From assembly GCA_027487245.1 (NCBI GenBank), contig JAIYDY010000034.1, forward strand, positions 1-64,000: a stretch of 64,000 nt of DNA. The letters are read 5' to 3'. This DNA is from Hyphomicrobiales bacterium. GTDB lineage: Bacteria > Pseudomonadota > Alphaproteobacteria > Rhizobiales > Beijerinckiaceae. Shown in pieces: positions 53,590 to 62,035 of this stretch. Each line of letters opens with the position of its first letter. Position 1 is the first letter of the stretch. The position numbers and the translations under genes are program-made. The notes beneath the pieces are model-generated. The model searched no databases. It worked only from the letters and a program-made list of their open reading frames with translations, and had not been told where the DNA came from.

Positions 53590-55008
53590 TCACATTGGCG
53601 CCGCGAATGGCGAGACCTCTCGTTCGAGAAAGACCCCGTCGCCGGGCGAGCCGACCACGCGGCCATCCTCGACGATGACCTTGCCCCGGAGGATCGTCAT
53701 CACCGGCCAGCCCTTGACGGCAAAGCCCTCCCACGGTGTGTAGTCGCAATCGTGGTGCAGCAGGTCCTGCCGGATGGTCTCATGGCGCTCCGGATCCCAC
53801 AGCACGATATCGGCATCGCTGCCGACCGCGATCGTGCCCTTGCGCGGATAAAGGCCATACATCCTGGCGTGGTTGGTCGCGGTCAGTGCCACGAACGTGT
53901 TGGCGCTGATCCTGCCCTTGGCGACACCTTCCGACCACAGGATCGGCATCCTCGTCTCGACGCCCGGAATGCCATTCGGCACCCAGCGGAACGACGTGCG
54001 CCCCTTCGGCACAAGCTTGCCCATCGGATCGTCGAAGCGGAAAGGGCAGTGGTCCGAGGAGAAGGTGTCGAACAACCCCTCGCGCAGGCCTTCCCAGATC
54101 GCGGCCTGGCTGGTCGTGTCGCGCGGCGGCGGCGAGCAGACATATTTTGCCCCGCTGATGTCCATGTTGAGGCCCTTGAGGTCGTCGGCCGTCAGCGTGA
54201 TGTATTGCGGGCAGGTCTCGGCATGCACCTTCAGGCCCTTGGCCCGCGCCCAGCGGATCTGCTCCATCGCCTCGCGCCCGGAGACATGGACGATCATGAT
54301 CGGCACGTCGACCAGTTCGGCATGACTGATGGCCCGGTGAGTCGCCTCGCGCTCGACGACTTCGGGCCGCGACACGGCGTGGTAGTAAGGAGCGGTCTTG
54401 CCCTCGCTCTCCAGCCGGTCCGAAAGGAACCGGATCGCGTCGTAGCCCTCGGCATGGACCATGACCAGTGCCCGCTCGCGCCGCGCCACCGCGAACACCT
54501 CGAGCAGCTGGCGGTCCGAGAGCACGAGGTCGTCATAGGTCATGAACACCTTGAACGAGGTGCAGCCATCGGCGAACAGGGCCGGCAGTTCCTGGTTGAG
54601 GACGGTCGGTGTCGGGTCCGAGACGATAAGGTGGAAGCCATAATCGACATGGGCCTTGCCGCGTGCCTTGGCGTGATAGTCCGTCACGCAGGCGCGCAGG
54701 GACGAGCCTTTCAGCTGCAAGGCAAAGGGGATCACCGTTGTCGTGCCACCCGCCGCCGCTGATCGGGTGCCACTCTCGAAGCCATCGGCCATCACGATGC
54801 CCTCACCAGAAGGCTGGTCGAGATGCACGTGGCTGTCGATCCCGCCGGGAAGCACGAAAAGGCCCTTGGCATCCACGACCCGCGCCGCATCGGTGAGGTT
54901 CTCGGCAAGCGCGACGATCCGGCCGTCCCGGACCCCGACATCGCAGCGTGTGGTGTCGCCAGCCGTGATGACCGTGCCGCCGCTGATCACCAGATCCAGT
55001 CGTGCCAT
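53590..55008 (-). CDS. Dihydropyrimidinase / D-hydantoinase
   Basis: A 472-residue cyclic amidohydrolase with a dinuclear metal centre. Ligands are visible in GGIDSHVHLDQ (HxH), TSFKVFMTYDD (carboxylated Lys), VMVHAEG, VHVSG and SSDHCPF (the catalytic Asp, in the context typical of dihydropyrimidinases). It opens dihydrouracil, dihydrothymine or hydantoin rings, normally the second step of reductive pyrimidine breakdown. The partner genes for that pathway are not adjacent, so hydantoin use is possible. The ATG at 55008 has a GGGGGG site; an 18-base triple repeat lies just upstream. Confidence 0.92.
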   Translation of the reverse strand: MARLDLVISGGTVITAGDTTRCDVGVRDGRIVALAENLTDAARVVDAKGLFVLPGGIDSHVHLDQPSGEGIVMADGFESGTRSAAAGGTTTVIPFALQLKGSSLRACVTDYHAKARGKAHVDYGFHLIVSDPTPTVLNQELPALFADGCTSFKVFMTYDDLVLSDRQLLEVFAVARRERALVMVHAEGYDAIRFLSDRLESEGKTAPYYHAVSRPEVVEREATHRAISHAELVDVPIMIVHVSGREAMEQIRWARAKGLKVHAETCPQYITLTADDLKGLNMDISGAKYVCSPPPRDTTSQAAIWEGLREGLFDTFSSDHCPFRFDDPMGKLVPKGRTSFRWVPNGIPGVETRMPILWSEGVAKGRISANTFVALTATNHARMYGLYPRKGTIAVGSDADIVLWDPERHETIRQDLLHHDCDYTPWEGFAVKGWPVMTILRGKVIVEDGRVVGSPGDGVFLEREVSPFAAPM

Positions 55009-55038
55009 GTGAAGTGCCCCCCTGTCGCGTTTCCTTGC

Positions 55039-55092
55039 GCAAGTCCCATCCAAGACGCAAGTCCCATCAACGACGCAAGCCCCATGCAAGAC
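55039..55092. repeat. Three tandem copies of an 18-bp repeat
   Basis: The units at 55039-55056, 55057-55074 and 55075-55092 begin GCAAGTCCCATC, GCAAGTCCCATC and GCAAGCCCCATG, and all end in GAC. They lie between the oxidoreductase stop and the dihydropyrimidinase start, so any effect would be on the mRNA leader or promoter of the latter. Confidence 0.85.
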
Positions 55093-55123
55093 TCGTGGCC
55101 ATGCAGACGTCAATCCGCCACCA

Positions 55124-55717
55124 CTATCCGGCAAGGCGGCGTGCAGCCGCGAACCAGCCCTTGTCGGCACCGGGTCTGGCTCCGCGAATGGGGCCGACGG
55201 CTTTCATCATCGTCACCTTCAGGCCGGTGAAATCGAGGATCTGGCGGCGCAGGGCACCCAGCCAGGCATTGTGATAGACCAGCCAAAGGAACCAGACAGG
55301 TGTGTCGGTGGTCACCAGCACGCGGGCCGTGCGGCCGGCAAGCAGCTTGTCCGGCAAGGGCTTGCCCTCGACATAGGCAAAGGCGAATCCGGGCAGCAAC
55401 GCCCTGTCGAACAGCCCCTTCAGCTTGGCCGGCGGCCCGCCCCACCATAGCGGATGCACCAGGATCATTGTCCCGCACCAGGTCAGGTCTTCCTGGAAGG
55501 CGATCAGGTCAGGCTCAAGGTCCTTGCGTGCCCGGTAGCCTTCCGTCAGGTCCGGGTCGAAGGTCATGTCCTGGAGATGCCTCAGCCGCACCTCGGCTCC
55601 GGCCTCGCCGGCGGCCTTTGCCGCCTCTTCAGCCAGAGCCGCACACAGCGAACTGCGCGAAGGATGCCCGTTGAGCACCAGCATGCGCCGGCGGTCCGTC
55701 GTCGTGATGTCCGTCAT
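55124..55717 (-). CDS. Flavodoxin-fold NAD(P)H oxidoreductase (NQO/MdaB-like)
   Basis: A 197-residue member of the flavodoxin-2 family. The first strand MLVLNGHPSRSSLCAAL carries the FMN/FAD phosphate loop; the conserved HPLWWGGPPAKLKGLFDRALLPGFAF motif and the later TTDTPVWFLW are typical of NQO-like and KefF-like enzymes. It probably reduces quinones or other electrophiles using NAD(P)H in the cytoplasm. The ATG at 55717 has an AAGGGG site. It is read towards the dihydropyrimidinase gene on the same strand; a functional link is not evident. Confidence 0.87.
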   Translation of the reverse strand: MTDITTTDRRRMLVLNGHPSRSSLCAALAEEAAKAAGEAGAEVRLRHLQDMTFDPDLTEGYRARKDLEPDLIAFQEDLTWCGTMILVHPLWWGGPPAKLKGLFDRALLPGFAFAYVEGKPLPDKLLAGRTARVLVTTDTPVWFLWLVYHNAWLGALRRQILDFTGLKVTMMKAVGPIRGARPGADKGWFAAARRLAG

Positions 55718-55899
55718 GATGCACCCCTTCAGGCCCCCGCCTGATCGGTAGATGGGGTGACGACATCGCCCTGACGACGTGTTGATCGAAAAACAGGCAA
55801 GAGCTTTGGATTTGATCGACAAAGCAGCAGCATCGCCCGGCAACCGGTGGGCAGGACCAACAGCAGACCGGTGTCAGCGTGCGTCGCGGATTACAGGTG

Positions 55900-55914
55900 T
55901 TAACGTCTTGTTAA
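55900..55914. promoter_or_regulatory. Candidate CtrA-binding box upstream of urtA
   Basis: TTAA-CGTCTTG-TTAA, followed by C, is an exact match to TTAA-N7-TTAAC; each half also reads as the palindrome GTTAAC. It is about 195 bases before urtA and 183 bases from the oxidoreductase start. Confidence 0.5.
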
Positions 55915-56038
55915 CGAATGAGTTATTCGCCCTCGGACGAAATGCGCCGACTGTTGATGACGCGATTCGGCTCAGCGGGAGGGCAGGACAAGTCCTGCGG
56001 ATCAGAAGAAATACCTACGACGATTGTCACAGCCAGCT

Positions 56039-56053
56039 TGGCACGTGCCTTGC
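56039..56053 (+). promoter_or_regulatory. Sigma-54 (-24/-12) promoter of the urt operon
   Basis: TGGCAC-GTGCC-TTGC fits the RpoN consensus TGGCAC-N5-TTGC at every specified base. Transcription should start near 56065, about 45 bases before the urtA ATG. RpoN/NtrC control under nitrogen limitation is the expected mode for a urea importer. Confidence 0.85.
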
Positions 56054-56108
56054 GGAGTGCTCATCCGGGCCCGCCATTGGCCGGGCATCCCAACCTGGAG
56101 ATTGTCGC

Positions 56109-57398
56109 ATGGGTTTCACAAGACGTGGAGTATTGAGCGCAGCACTGGGCGGTGCCACTGCGCTGGCGACCGGCTATCGGCCCGCTTTTGCGCAGGGCGC
56201 ACCGATCAAGGTCGGAATCCTGCATTCGCTGTCGGGCACGATGGCCATTTCGGAAACGACGCTGAAGGACGTGATGCTGATGCTCATCGAGCAGCAGAAC
56301 GCCAAGGGCGGGCTGCTCGGCCGCAAGCTTGAGCCGGTGGTCGTTGACCCCGCCTCCAACTGGCCGCTCTTCGCGGAAAAGGCTCGCGAACTGATCTCGA
56401 AGGAGAAGGTCTCCTCGGTGTTCGGTTGCTGGACCTCGGTCAGCCGCAAGTCGGTGCTGCCGGTGTTCAAGGAACTCAACAACATCCTGTTCTACCCCGT
56501 CCAGTATGAGGGCGAGGAGAGCGAGCGCAACGTGTTCTACACCGGCGCTGCCCCGAACCAGCAGGCAATCCCGGCCGTCGATTACCTGATGTCGAAGGAT
56601 GGCGGCGAAGCCAAGCGCTGGGTTCTCGCCGGCACGGACTATGTCTACCCGCGCACCACCAACAAGATCCTCGAGGCCTACCTGATCTCGAAGGGCGTCG
56701 CGCCCGCCGACATCATGATCAACTACACGCCGTTTGGCCATTCCGACTGGCAGACGATCGTGTCCGACATCAAGAAGTTCGGTTCGGCCGGCAAGAAGAC
56801 CGCCGTGGTCTCCACCATCAACGGCGACGCCAACGTGCCGTTCTACAAGGAACTCGGCAATCAGGGCATCAAGGCGACCGACATTCCGGTCGTGGCCTTC
56901 TCGGTTGGCGAGGAGGAACTCGCCGGCATCGACACCAAGCCCCTGCTCGGCCATCTGGCTGCCTGGAACTACTTCCAGTCCGTCAAGGATCCGGCCAACG
57001 ACGCCTTCATCAAGGCCTGGAAGGCCTACAAGAAGTCGGACAAGGCTGTGACCAATGATCCGATGGAAGCCCATGTCATCGGCTTCAACATGTGGGTCAA
57101 GGCGGTCGAGAAGGTCGGGACCGTCGACATCGACAAGGTCATCGATGCCTTGCCCGGCATCACGGCCCCCAACCTGACCGGTGGCGTCTCCACCATGCTG
57201 GCCAACCACCACATCACCAAACCGGTGCTGATCGGCGAAGTGCGTGCCGATGGCCAGTTCGATGTGGTGTGGAAGACCTCCGGCCTGGTTCCCGGCGATG
57301 CCTGGACCGACCACCTGCCCGGCTCCAAGGATCTGGAAGCCGACTGGGTCACGCTCAAGTGCGGCAACTACAACACCGTCCTGAAGAAGTGCGGCTGA
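56109..57398 (+). CDS. urtA: Urea ABC transporter substrate-binding protein
   Basis: A 429-residue periplasmic binding protein. The signal peptide MGFTRRGVLSAALGG has a twin-arginine-like TRRGVL motif and ends near AFAQG. The mature part carries the UrtA/AmiC-type fold with IKVGILHSLSGTMAISE, FGCWTSVSRKSVLPVF and LFYPVQYEGEE, which separate UrtA from amino-acid binders. It delivers urea or short amides to UrtBC. The ATG at 56109 has GGAG upstream, and an in-frame extension to 55779 has no support. The gene is first in the operon, behind a sigma-54 promoter. Confidence 0.96.
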   Translation: MGFTRRGVLSAALGGATALATGYRPAFAQGAPIKVGILHSLSGTMAISETTLKDVMLMLIEQQNAKGGLLGRKLEPVVVDPASNWPLFAEKARELISKEKVSSVFGCWTSVSRKSVLPVFKELNNILFYPVQYEGEESERNVFYTGAAPNQQAIPAVDYLMSKDGGEAKRWVLAGTDYVYPRTTNKILEAYLISKGVAPADIMINYTPFGHSDWQTIVSDIKKFGSAGKKTAVVSTINGDANVPFYKELGNQGIKATDIPVVAFSVGEEELAGIDTKPLLGHLAAWNYFQSVKDPANDAFIKAWKAYKKSDKAVTNDPMEAHVIGFNMWVKAVEKVGTVDIDKVIDALPGITAPNLTGGVSTMLANHHITKPVLIGEVRADGQFDVVWKTSGLVPGDAWTDHLPGSKDLEADWVTLKCGNYNTVLKKCG

Positions 57399-57591
57399 TC
57401 CAGATCCGGGATTACCCGCGCAGCGAGGTGGCCCTGTGCCGCCGGACCCGGAGGGCCGCATCTGCGGCTCTTCGGATCGCGTCCCCCGCTCGCCGTGACG
57501 GTCCCGGTATCGACCATGGCATCATGGCGAGGTCCGGTGCCTTGCCATGATCCATGTTGTGTTCAACCGCTCGCCACCTCAAGGTCTCGAC

Positions 57592-59238
57592 ATGCCATTT
57601 GCGCCGCTTCTGCGGTCCTTCATGCTGTGCTGTCTGGTCGTGTTGAGCGCGCTCGCTCTCGCCGCCACTCAGGCCCAGGCCCAGGCCCAGACACCTGCCG
57701 CGATGCCGGCGCAGGGCGAACGGCTTGCGGCCGGCCTCGAACGCTTCAAGGCCGACAGCTTTGCCGACACGGAAGCCGCGGTTGCGGCGATCGCCGCCGC
57801 CGGCTCGGCACAGGGCGTCGCCATCCTGTCCGCATTGGCCGACCGGCGCCTGTTCGCGGGGGCAGCAGGCGTGTTCTATCGCGATGCGGCAGGGCAGGCC
57901 TTCGACGCCCTCACGGGCCAACCTGCGACCATTCCGGCGGATGCCGCCATGGTCCGGCTCAACAACCGCCTGCGCAATGTCGTGCAGGCTGCCTTGGGCA
58001 CGATGACGTTGCTTTCACCCGATCCGGCGCAGCGCGTCCGCGCGGCGGAGGCGGTGTTCCGGTCGCGCGATGCCAGCGCCCTTGTCACCATCGAGGCAGC
58101 CTTGACCAGCGAGCAGAACCCGCGCGTCAGGCGGGCCTTCGAGGAGGCGCGGGCCGCCATCCTCCTGGCATCGGCCGATGCGCCGGAAGAATTGCTCATC
58201 GCGGCGGCCAGACGCATCGCCGAAGCAGGCGACAACGATGCGATCAGTCTCCTGCGCCAGTTCGCCGGCCAGACCACCGGCGGACTCAAGGCTGTCATCG
58301 ATCAGGGCATTGTGTCGATCGAGCAGGCCCAGCGCATCCGGGCCTGGGGCCAGACGCTGTGGTTCGGCATTTCGCTCGGCTCGGTGCTGCTGCTGGCGGC
58401 CATCGGACTGGCCATCACCTTTGGCGTGATGGGCGTGATCAACATGGCCCATGGCGAAATGGTGATGATCGGAGCCTATGTCACCTTCGTGGTGCAGGAG
58501 CTTTTCCGTAACCACGCGCCCCATCTGCTCGACTGGTCGCTGCCGCTCGCCATCCCGCTCGCCTTCATCACGGCCGGGCTGGTCGGCATCGCCATCGAGC
58601 GCGGCGTGATCCGCTTTCTCTATGGCCGTCCGCTGGAAACCCTGCTGGCGACATTCGGCATCAGCCTCGTGTTGCAACAAGCCATCCGGACCTGGTTCGG
58701 GCCGACCAACCGCGAGGTCAGCGCACCGAGCTACATGGCCGGCTCTTTCGAGTTCGTGGGGCTTCAGATCACCTATGGCCGGCTCTGGATCGTGGTCTTC
58801 ACGCTGTGCGTCTTCGCAGCCCTGCTGCTGGTCCTCAAGGCCACGCCGCTGGGACTTCAGATGCGCGCCGTCACCCAGAACCGCCGCATGGCCAGCGCCA
58901 TGGGAATCCGCACCCGCTTCGTCGATGCCATGACCTTCGGGCTCGGCTCCGGCATTGCGGGTGTCGCCGGCGTGGCGCTGAGCCAGATCGACAACGTCTC
59001 GCCCAACCTCGGGCAGAGCTACATCATCGACAGTTTCATGGTCGTGGTCTTCGGCGGGGTCGGCAACCTCTGGGGCACGCTGGTGGCGGCCTTCACGCTC
59101 GGCATTGCCAACAAGCTGCTGGAACCTTTCGCCGGAGCCGTGCTCGGCAAGATCATCATCCTGGTGTTGCTGATCCTGTTCATCCAGAAGCGCCCGCGCG
59201 GGCTGTTCGCGCTCAAGGGCAGGGCGGTGGAACAGTGA
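57592..59238 (+). CDS. urtB: Urea ABC transporter permease UrtB
   Basis: A 548-residue permease of the LivH type. Unlike LivH it has an N-terminal signal segment and a periplasmic Ala-rich helical domain (about residues 35-245), the usual UrtB extension. The membrane part begins near LWFGISLGSVLLLAAIGLAI and includes GVINMAHGEMVMIGAY. The EAA-like coupling loop (QNRRMASAMGI) and FGGVGNLWGTLVAA follow. The ATG at 57592 gives a normal signal peptide; an ATG at 57547 adds 15 residues. A 107-base inverted repeat separates it from urtC. Confidence 0.95.
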   Translation: MPFAPLLRSFMLCCLVVLSALALAATQAQAQAQTPAAMPAQGERLAAGLERFKADSFADTEAAVAAIAAAGSAQGVAILSALADRRLFAGAAGVFYRDAAGQAFDALTGQPATIPADAAMVRLNNRLRNVVQAALGTMTLLSPDPAQRVRAAEAVFRSRDASALVTIEAALTSEQNPRVRRAFEEARAAILLASADAPEELLIAAARRIAEAGDNDAISLLRQFAGQTTGGLKAVIDQGIVSIEQAQRIRAWGQTLWFGISLGSVLLLAAIGLAITFGVMGVINMAHGEMVMIGAYVTFVVQELFRNHAPHLLDWSLPLAIPLAFITAGLVGIAIERGVIRFLYGRPLETLLATFGISLVLQQAIRTWFGPTNREVSAPSYMAGSFEFVGLQITYGRLWIVVFTLCVFAALLLVLKATPLGLQMRAVTQNRRMASAMGIRTRFVDAMTFGLGSGIAGVAGVALSQIDNVSPNLGQSYIIDSFMVVVFGGVGNLWGTLVAAFTLGIANKLLEPFAGAVLGKIIILVLLILFIQKRPRGLFALKGRAVEQ

Positions 59239-59258
59239 GGGGCTATGTCCAAGCCTGT

Positions 59259-59365
59259 GGTGTCATCCCCGGCGGCCCGCAGGGCCGGGAAGGGGATCCA
59301 CTCCTGCTCGCCCTTCGCAACATGGATCCCCTTCCCGACGCTGGCGCGTCGCCGGGGATGACACC
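59259..59365. repeat. Long imperfect inverted repeat between urtB and urtC (REP-like element)
   Basis: Outer arms GGTGTCATCCCCGGC (59259-59273) and GCCGGGGATGACACC (59351-59365) are perfect complements, as are inner arms CGGGAAGGGGATCCA (59286-59300) and TGGATCCCCTTCCCG (59323-59337). The RNA would fold into a long hairpin inside the urt transcript. The GTCATCCCCGGC core resembles dispersed palindromic elements of alphaproteobacterial genomes; this is the only copy I noticed in the window. Confidence 0.88.
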
Positions 59366-59386
59366 GTGTGCCAGGAGGGTCAGTTC

Positions 59387-60565
59387 ATGCTGACCGCGCG
59401 CTTTTTCAGGATGATCGAGGGCAGGGGCCTGGTCTTCCTCGGCATCATGGCGCTGGTCGCGCTGCTGGTGCCGCTGTGCAACCTGTATGTGCCGCCCGGC
59501 AACCCGTTCCATGTCTCGAACGGCACGGTCGTGCTGCTCGGCAAATACCTTTGCTATGCGATGTTCGCCGTCGCGCTGGATCTGGTCTGGGGCTATTGCG
59601 GCATTCTGAGCCTGGGCCACGGTGCCTTCTTTGCGCTCGGCGGCTACGCCATGGGCATGTATCTGATGCGCCAGATCGGCACGCGCGGCGTCTATGCCCA
59701 TCCGGTCCTGCCCGATTTCATGGTCTTCCTCAACTACAAGGACCTGCCGCTGACGTGGTGGGGGTTCCAGCATTTTCCCTACGCAATGCTGATGGTGGTG
59801 CTTGTGCCGGGCCTGCTGGCCTTCGTCTTCGGCTGGCTGGCCTTTCGCAGCCGCGTCACCGGCGTCTACCTGTCGATCATGACACAGGCCCTCACCTATG
59901 CGCTGTGGCTCTCCTTTTTCCGCAACGACATGGGGTTCGGCGGCAACAATGGCCTGACCGATTTCAAGGACATCCTCGGCTTCAACGTGCAGGCGCAAGG
60001 CACCCGGGCCGGCCTTTTCATCATCACCTGCATGGCGCTTGCGCTGACTTTCATCATCGCGCGAATGATCGTTGCCTCGACCTACGGCAAGGTGCTCGTT
60101 GCGATCCGGGATGGCGAGAGCCGAACGCGCTTTCTGGGATATCGGGTCGAGCACCACAAGCTGCTGGTCTGGGTGGTGTCGGCCATGATGGCGGGCGTCG
60201 CCGGCGCGCTCTATGTGCCGCAAGTGGGCATCATCAACCCGTCTGAATTCCACCCGGCCAATTCCATCGAGGCCGTGGTCTGGGTCGCCCTGGGAGGCCG
60301 AGGCACGCTGGTCGGAGCGGCGCTCGGAGCCGTGGTGGTCAACTGGCTGAAGACGGTGTTCACCACCGGCTGGCTTGCTCCCTACTGGCTGTTCGCGCTG
60401 GGCGGGTTGTTCGTTCTGGTCACGCTGGCCATGCCCAAGGGGCTGATCGGCGTCTGGGAGGACGTGCGGGCGCGGCTCGCCAACCGCAAGGCCATCGCCG
60501 ATGCCAAGGCGTCCGGGGCCGGATCATCCGATGTCAGGTCGCCCGGCCCGCAGGTGCCGCGATGA
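59387..60565 (+). CDS. urtC: Urea ABC transporter permease UrtC
   Basis: A 392-residue LivM-type permease, partner of UrtB. Motifs are LVWGYCGILSLGHGAFFALGGYAMGMYL near the start of the membrane domain and the coupling loop IRDGESRTRFLGY. The end of the domain reads EAVVWVALGGRGTLVGAALGA. The C-terminal tail is hydrophilic. The ATG at 59387 has an AGGAGGG ribosome-binding site immediately after the inverted repeat, which may compensate for structure in the mRNA. A GTG at 59366 is in frame but lies against the repeat arm. Confidence 0.95.
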   Translation: MLTARFFRMIEGRGLVFLGIMALVALLVPLCNLYVPPGNPFHVSNGTVVLLGKYLCYAMFAVALDLVWGYCGILSLGHGAFFALGGYAMGMYLMRQIGTRGVYAHPVLPDFMVFLNYKDLPLTWWGFQHFPYAMLMVVLVPGLLAFVFGWLAFRSRVTGVYLSIMTQALTYALWLSFFRNDMGFGGNNGLTDFKDILGFNVQAQGTRAGLFIITCMALALTFIIARMIVASTYGKVLVAIRDGESRTRFLGYRVEHHKLLVWVVSAMMAGVAGALYVPQVGIINPSEFHPANSIEAVVWVALGGRGTLVGAALGAVVVNWLKTVFTTGWLAPYWLFALGGLFVLVTLAMPKGLIGVWEDVRARLANRKAIADAKASGAGSSDVRSPGPQVPR

Positions 60566-60575
60566 GGCAAGGCCG

Positions 60576-61328
60576 ATGAGCGCCGTCACCCAGTCCATCC
60601 TCTATCTTGATGGCGTCAGCGTCGCCTTCGACGGCTTCAAGGCGCTGCGCTCGCTGTCACTGACGCTTCAGCCCGGCGAAATGCGGGCCATCATCGGCCC
60701 GAACGGTGCCGGCAAGACCACCATGATGGATGTCATCACCGGCAAGACGAAGGCCGATGAGGGCGATGTCCTGTTCGACAAAGGCACGATCGATCTCAGC
60801 CGCTACGATGAGGCGGCGATTGCGGAACTCGGTATCGGCCGCAAGTTCCAGAAGCCGACGGTGTTCGAAAGCCACACTGTCGCCGACAACGTCCTGCTGG
60901 CCCTGAAGGGCGATCGCAGCCCGTTCTCGGCCCTGTTCGGTGCGCGCAACCGGATCACGGGCGAAATCATCGATCGTTATCTCGCCATCGTCCGCCTGCT
61001 GGATCACCGCACGCGGCTTGCCGGCGCCCTCAGCCACGGCCAGAAGCAGTGGCTGGAAATCGCCATGCTGCTGGCACAGGATCCGAAACTGCTGCTGATC
61101 GATGAGCCGGTGGCCGGCATGACCGACGCCGAAACCGATGTCACGGCCGAACTGCTCAAGGACATCGCCAGGGATCATTCGGTTGTTGTTGTCGAACATG
61201 ACATGGGCTTTGTGCGCGCGCTCGGCTGCCGCGTCACCTGCCTGCATGAAGGCTCGGTGCTGGCCGAGGGCTCGATCGATGCCGTGGCCGGCAACGAACG
61301 CGTGATCGAAGTTTATCTGGGGCGCTGA
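60576..61328 (+). CDS. urtD: Urea ABC transporter ATP-binding protein UrtD
   Basis: A 250-residue LivG-type ATPase. Walker A is GPNGAGKTTMMD, the Q-loop region is GRKFQKPTVFE, the signature is the modified LSHGQKQWLEIAM, and Walker B is LLLIDEPVAGMT, followed by the switch His in VVVVEHDMGFV. The signature with HGQKQ instead of SGGQ is typical of UrtD. The ATG at 60576 gives the family N-terminus. Its stop overlaps the urtE start. Confidence 0.95.
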   Translation: MSAVTQSILYLDGVSVAFDGFKALRSLSLTLQPGEMRAIIGPNGAGKTTMMDVITGKTKADEGDVLFDKGTIDLSRYDEAAIAELGIGRKFQKPTVFESHTVADNVLLALKGDRSPFSALFGARNRITGEIIDRYLAIVRLLDHRTRLAGALSHGQKQWLEIAMLLAQDPKLLLIDEPVAGMTDAETDVTAELLKDIARDHSVVVVEHDMGFVRALGCRVTCLHEGSVLAEGSIDAVAGNERVIEVYLGR

Positions 61329-62026
61329 TGATGCTGAGCGTCGATGCCATTGACCTGCACTACGGCGCGGCCCACGCACTGCGCCGCGTCTCGATCAGCG
61401 CCGAGATCGGCAAGGTCACCTGCGTTCTGGGGCGCAATGGCGTCGGCAAGACCTCGCTGTTGCGCGCCATCGTCGGCCACCAGCCGATCTCGGACGGGCA
61501 GATCTCGTTTGGCGGCATCCCGCTGGAGGGCAAGCGCCCGGAAGAGCGCGCCCGGCTCGGCATCGCCTATGTGCCGCAGGGCCGCGAGATTTTCCCGCTG
61601 CTGACCGTGAAGGAAAATCTGGAAACCGGCTTTGCAGCGCTCAGGCGCGCCGACCGGCACATTCCGGCGGAGCTGTTCGAACTGTTTCCCGTGCTCCAGT
61701 CGATGCTGGGCCGTCGCGGCGGCGATCTGTCCGGTGGCCAGCAGCAGCAACTGGCCATTGCCCGCGCTCTGGTGACGCGCCCGAAACTGCTCGTGCTCGA
61801 CGAGCCGACCGAAGGCATCCAGCCATCGATCATCAAGGACATCGGCCGCACCATCGCCTGGCTGCGCAGCCGCGGCGACATGGCCATCTTGCTGGTTGAG
61901 CAGTACTACGACTTCGCTCAGGAGCTCGCCGACCACTGGTACGTCATGGACCGCGGCGAGGTCATTCTGTCGGGCACCCGCGCCGAAATGAACGAAGCCG
62001 AAATCCGTCCGCGGATGAGCGTCTGA
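61328..62026 (+). CDS. urtE: Urea ABC transporter ATP-binding protein UrtE
   Basis: A 232-residue LivF-type ATPase. Walker A GRNGVGKTSLLRAI, Q-loop YVPQGREIFPLLTV, signature LSGGQQQQLAIARAL and Walker B LLVLDEPTEGIQPSI are all present; the PTEGIQPSII tail of Walker B is a UrtE mark. It forms the heterodimeric motor with UrtD. The ATG overlaps the urtD stop (TGATG). It is the last gene of the operon; urease genes are not in the window. Confidence 0.96.
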   Translation: MMLSVDAIDLHYGAAHALRRVSISAEIGKVTCVLGRNGVGKTSLLRAIVGHQPISDGQISFGGIPLEGKRPEERARLGIAYVPQGREIFPLLTVKENLETGFAALRRADRHIPAELFELFPVLQSMLGRRGGDLSGGQQQQLAIARALVTRPKLLVLDEPTEGIQPSIIKDIGRTIAWLRSRGDMAILLVEQYYDFAQELADHWYVMDRGEVILSGTRAEMNEAEIRPRMSV

Positions 62027-62035
62027 GCCGCATGT

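Larger units (their letters stand above)
55718..56108. other. Intergenic regulatory region before urtA
   Basis: A 391-base stretch without a credible gene between the divergent oxidoreductase and urtA. It contains an exact CtrA-like box (55900-55914) and a sigma-54 promoter (56039-56053). I see no convincing NtrC site (TGCACC-N5-GGTGCA type) in it. Confidence 0.65.

Noticed and set aside
55039-55092. Short CRISPR-like array
   Set aside because: The three 18-bp units are directly adjacent with no spacers and no cas genes nearby; they are a simple tandem repeat.
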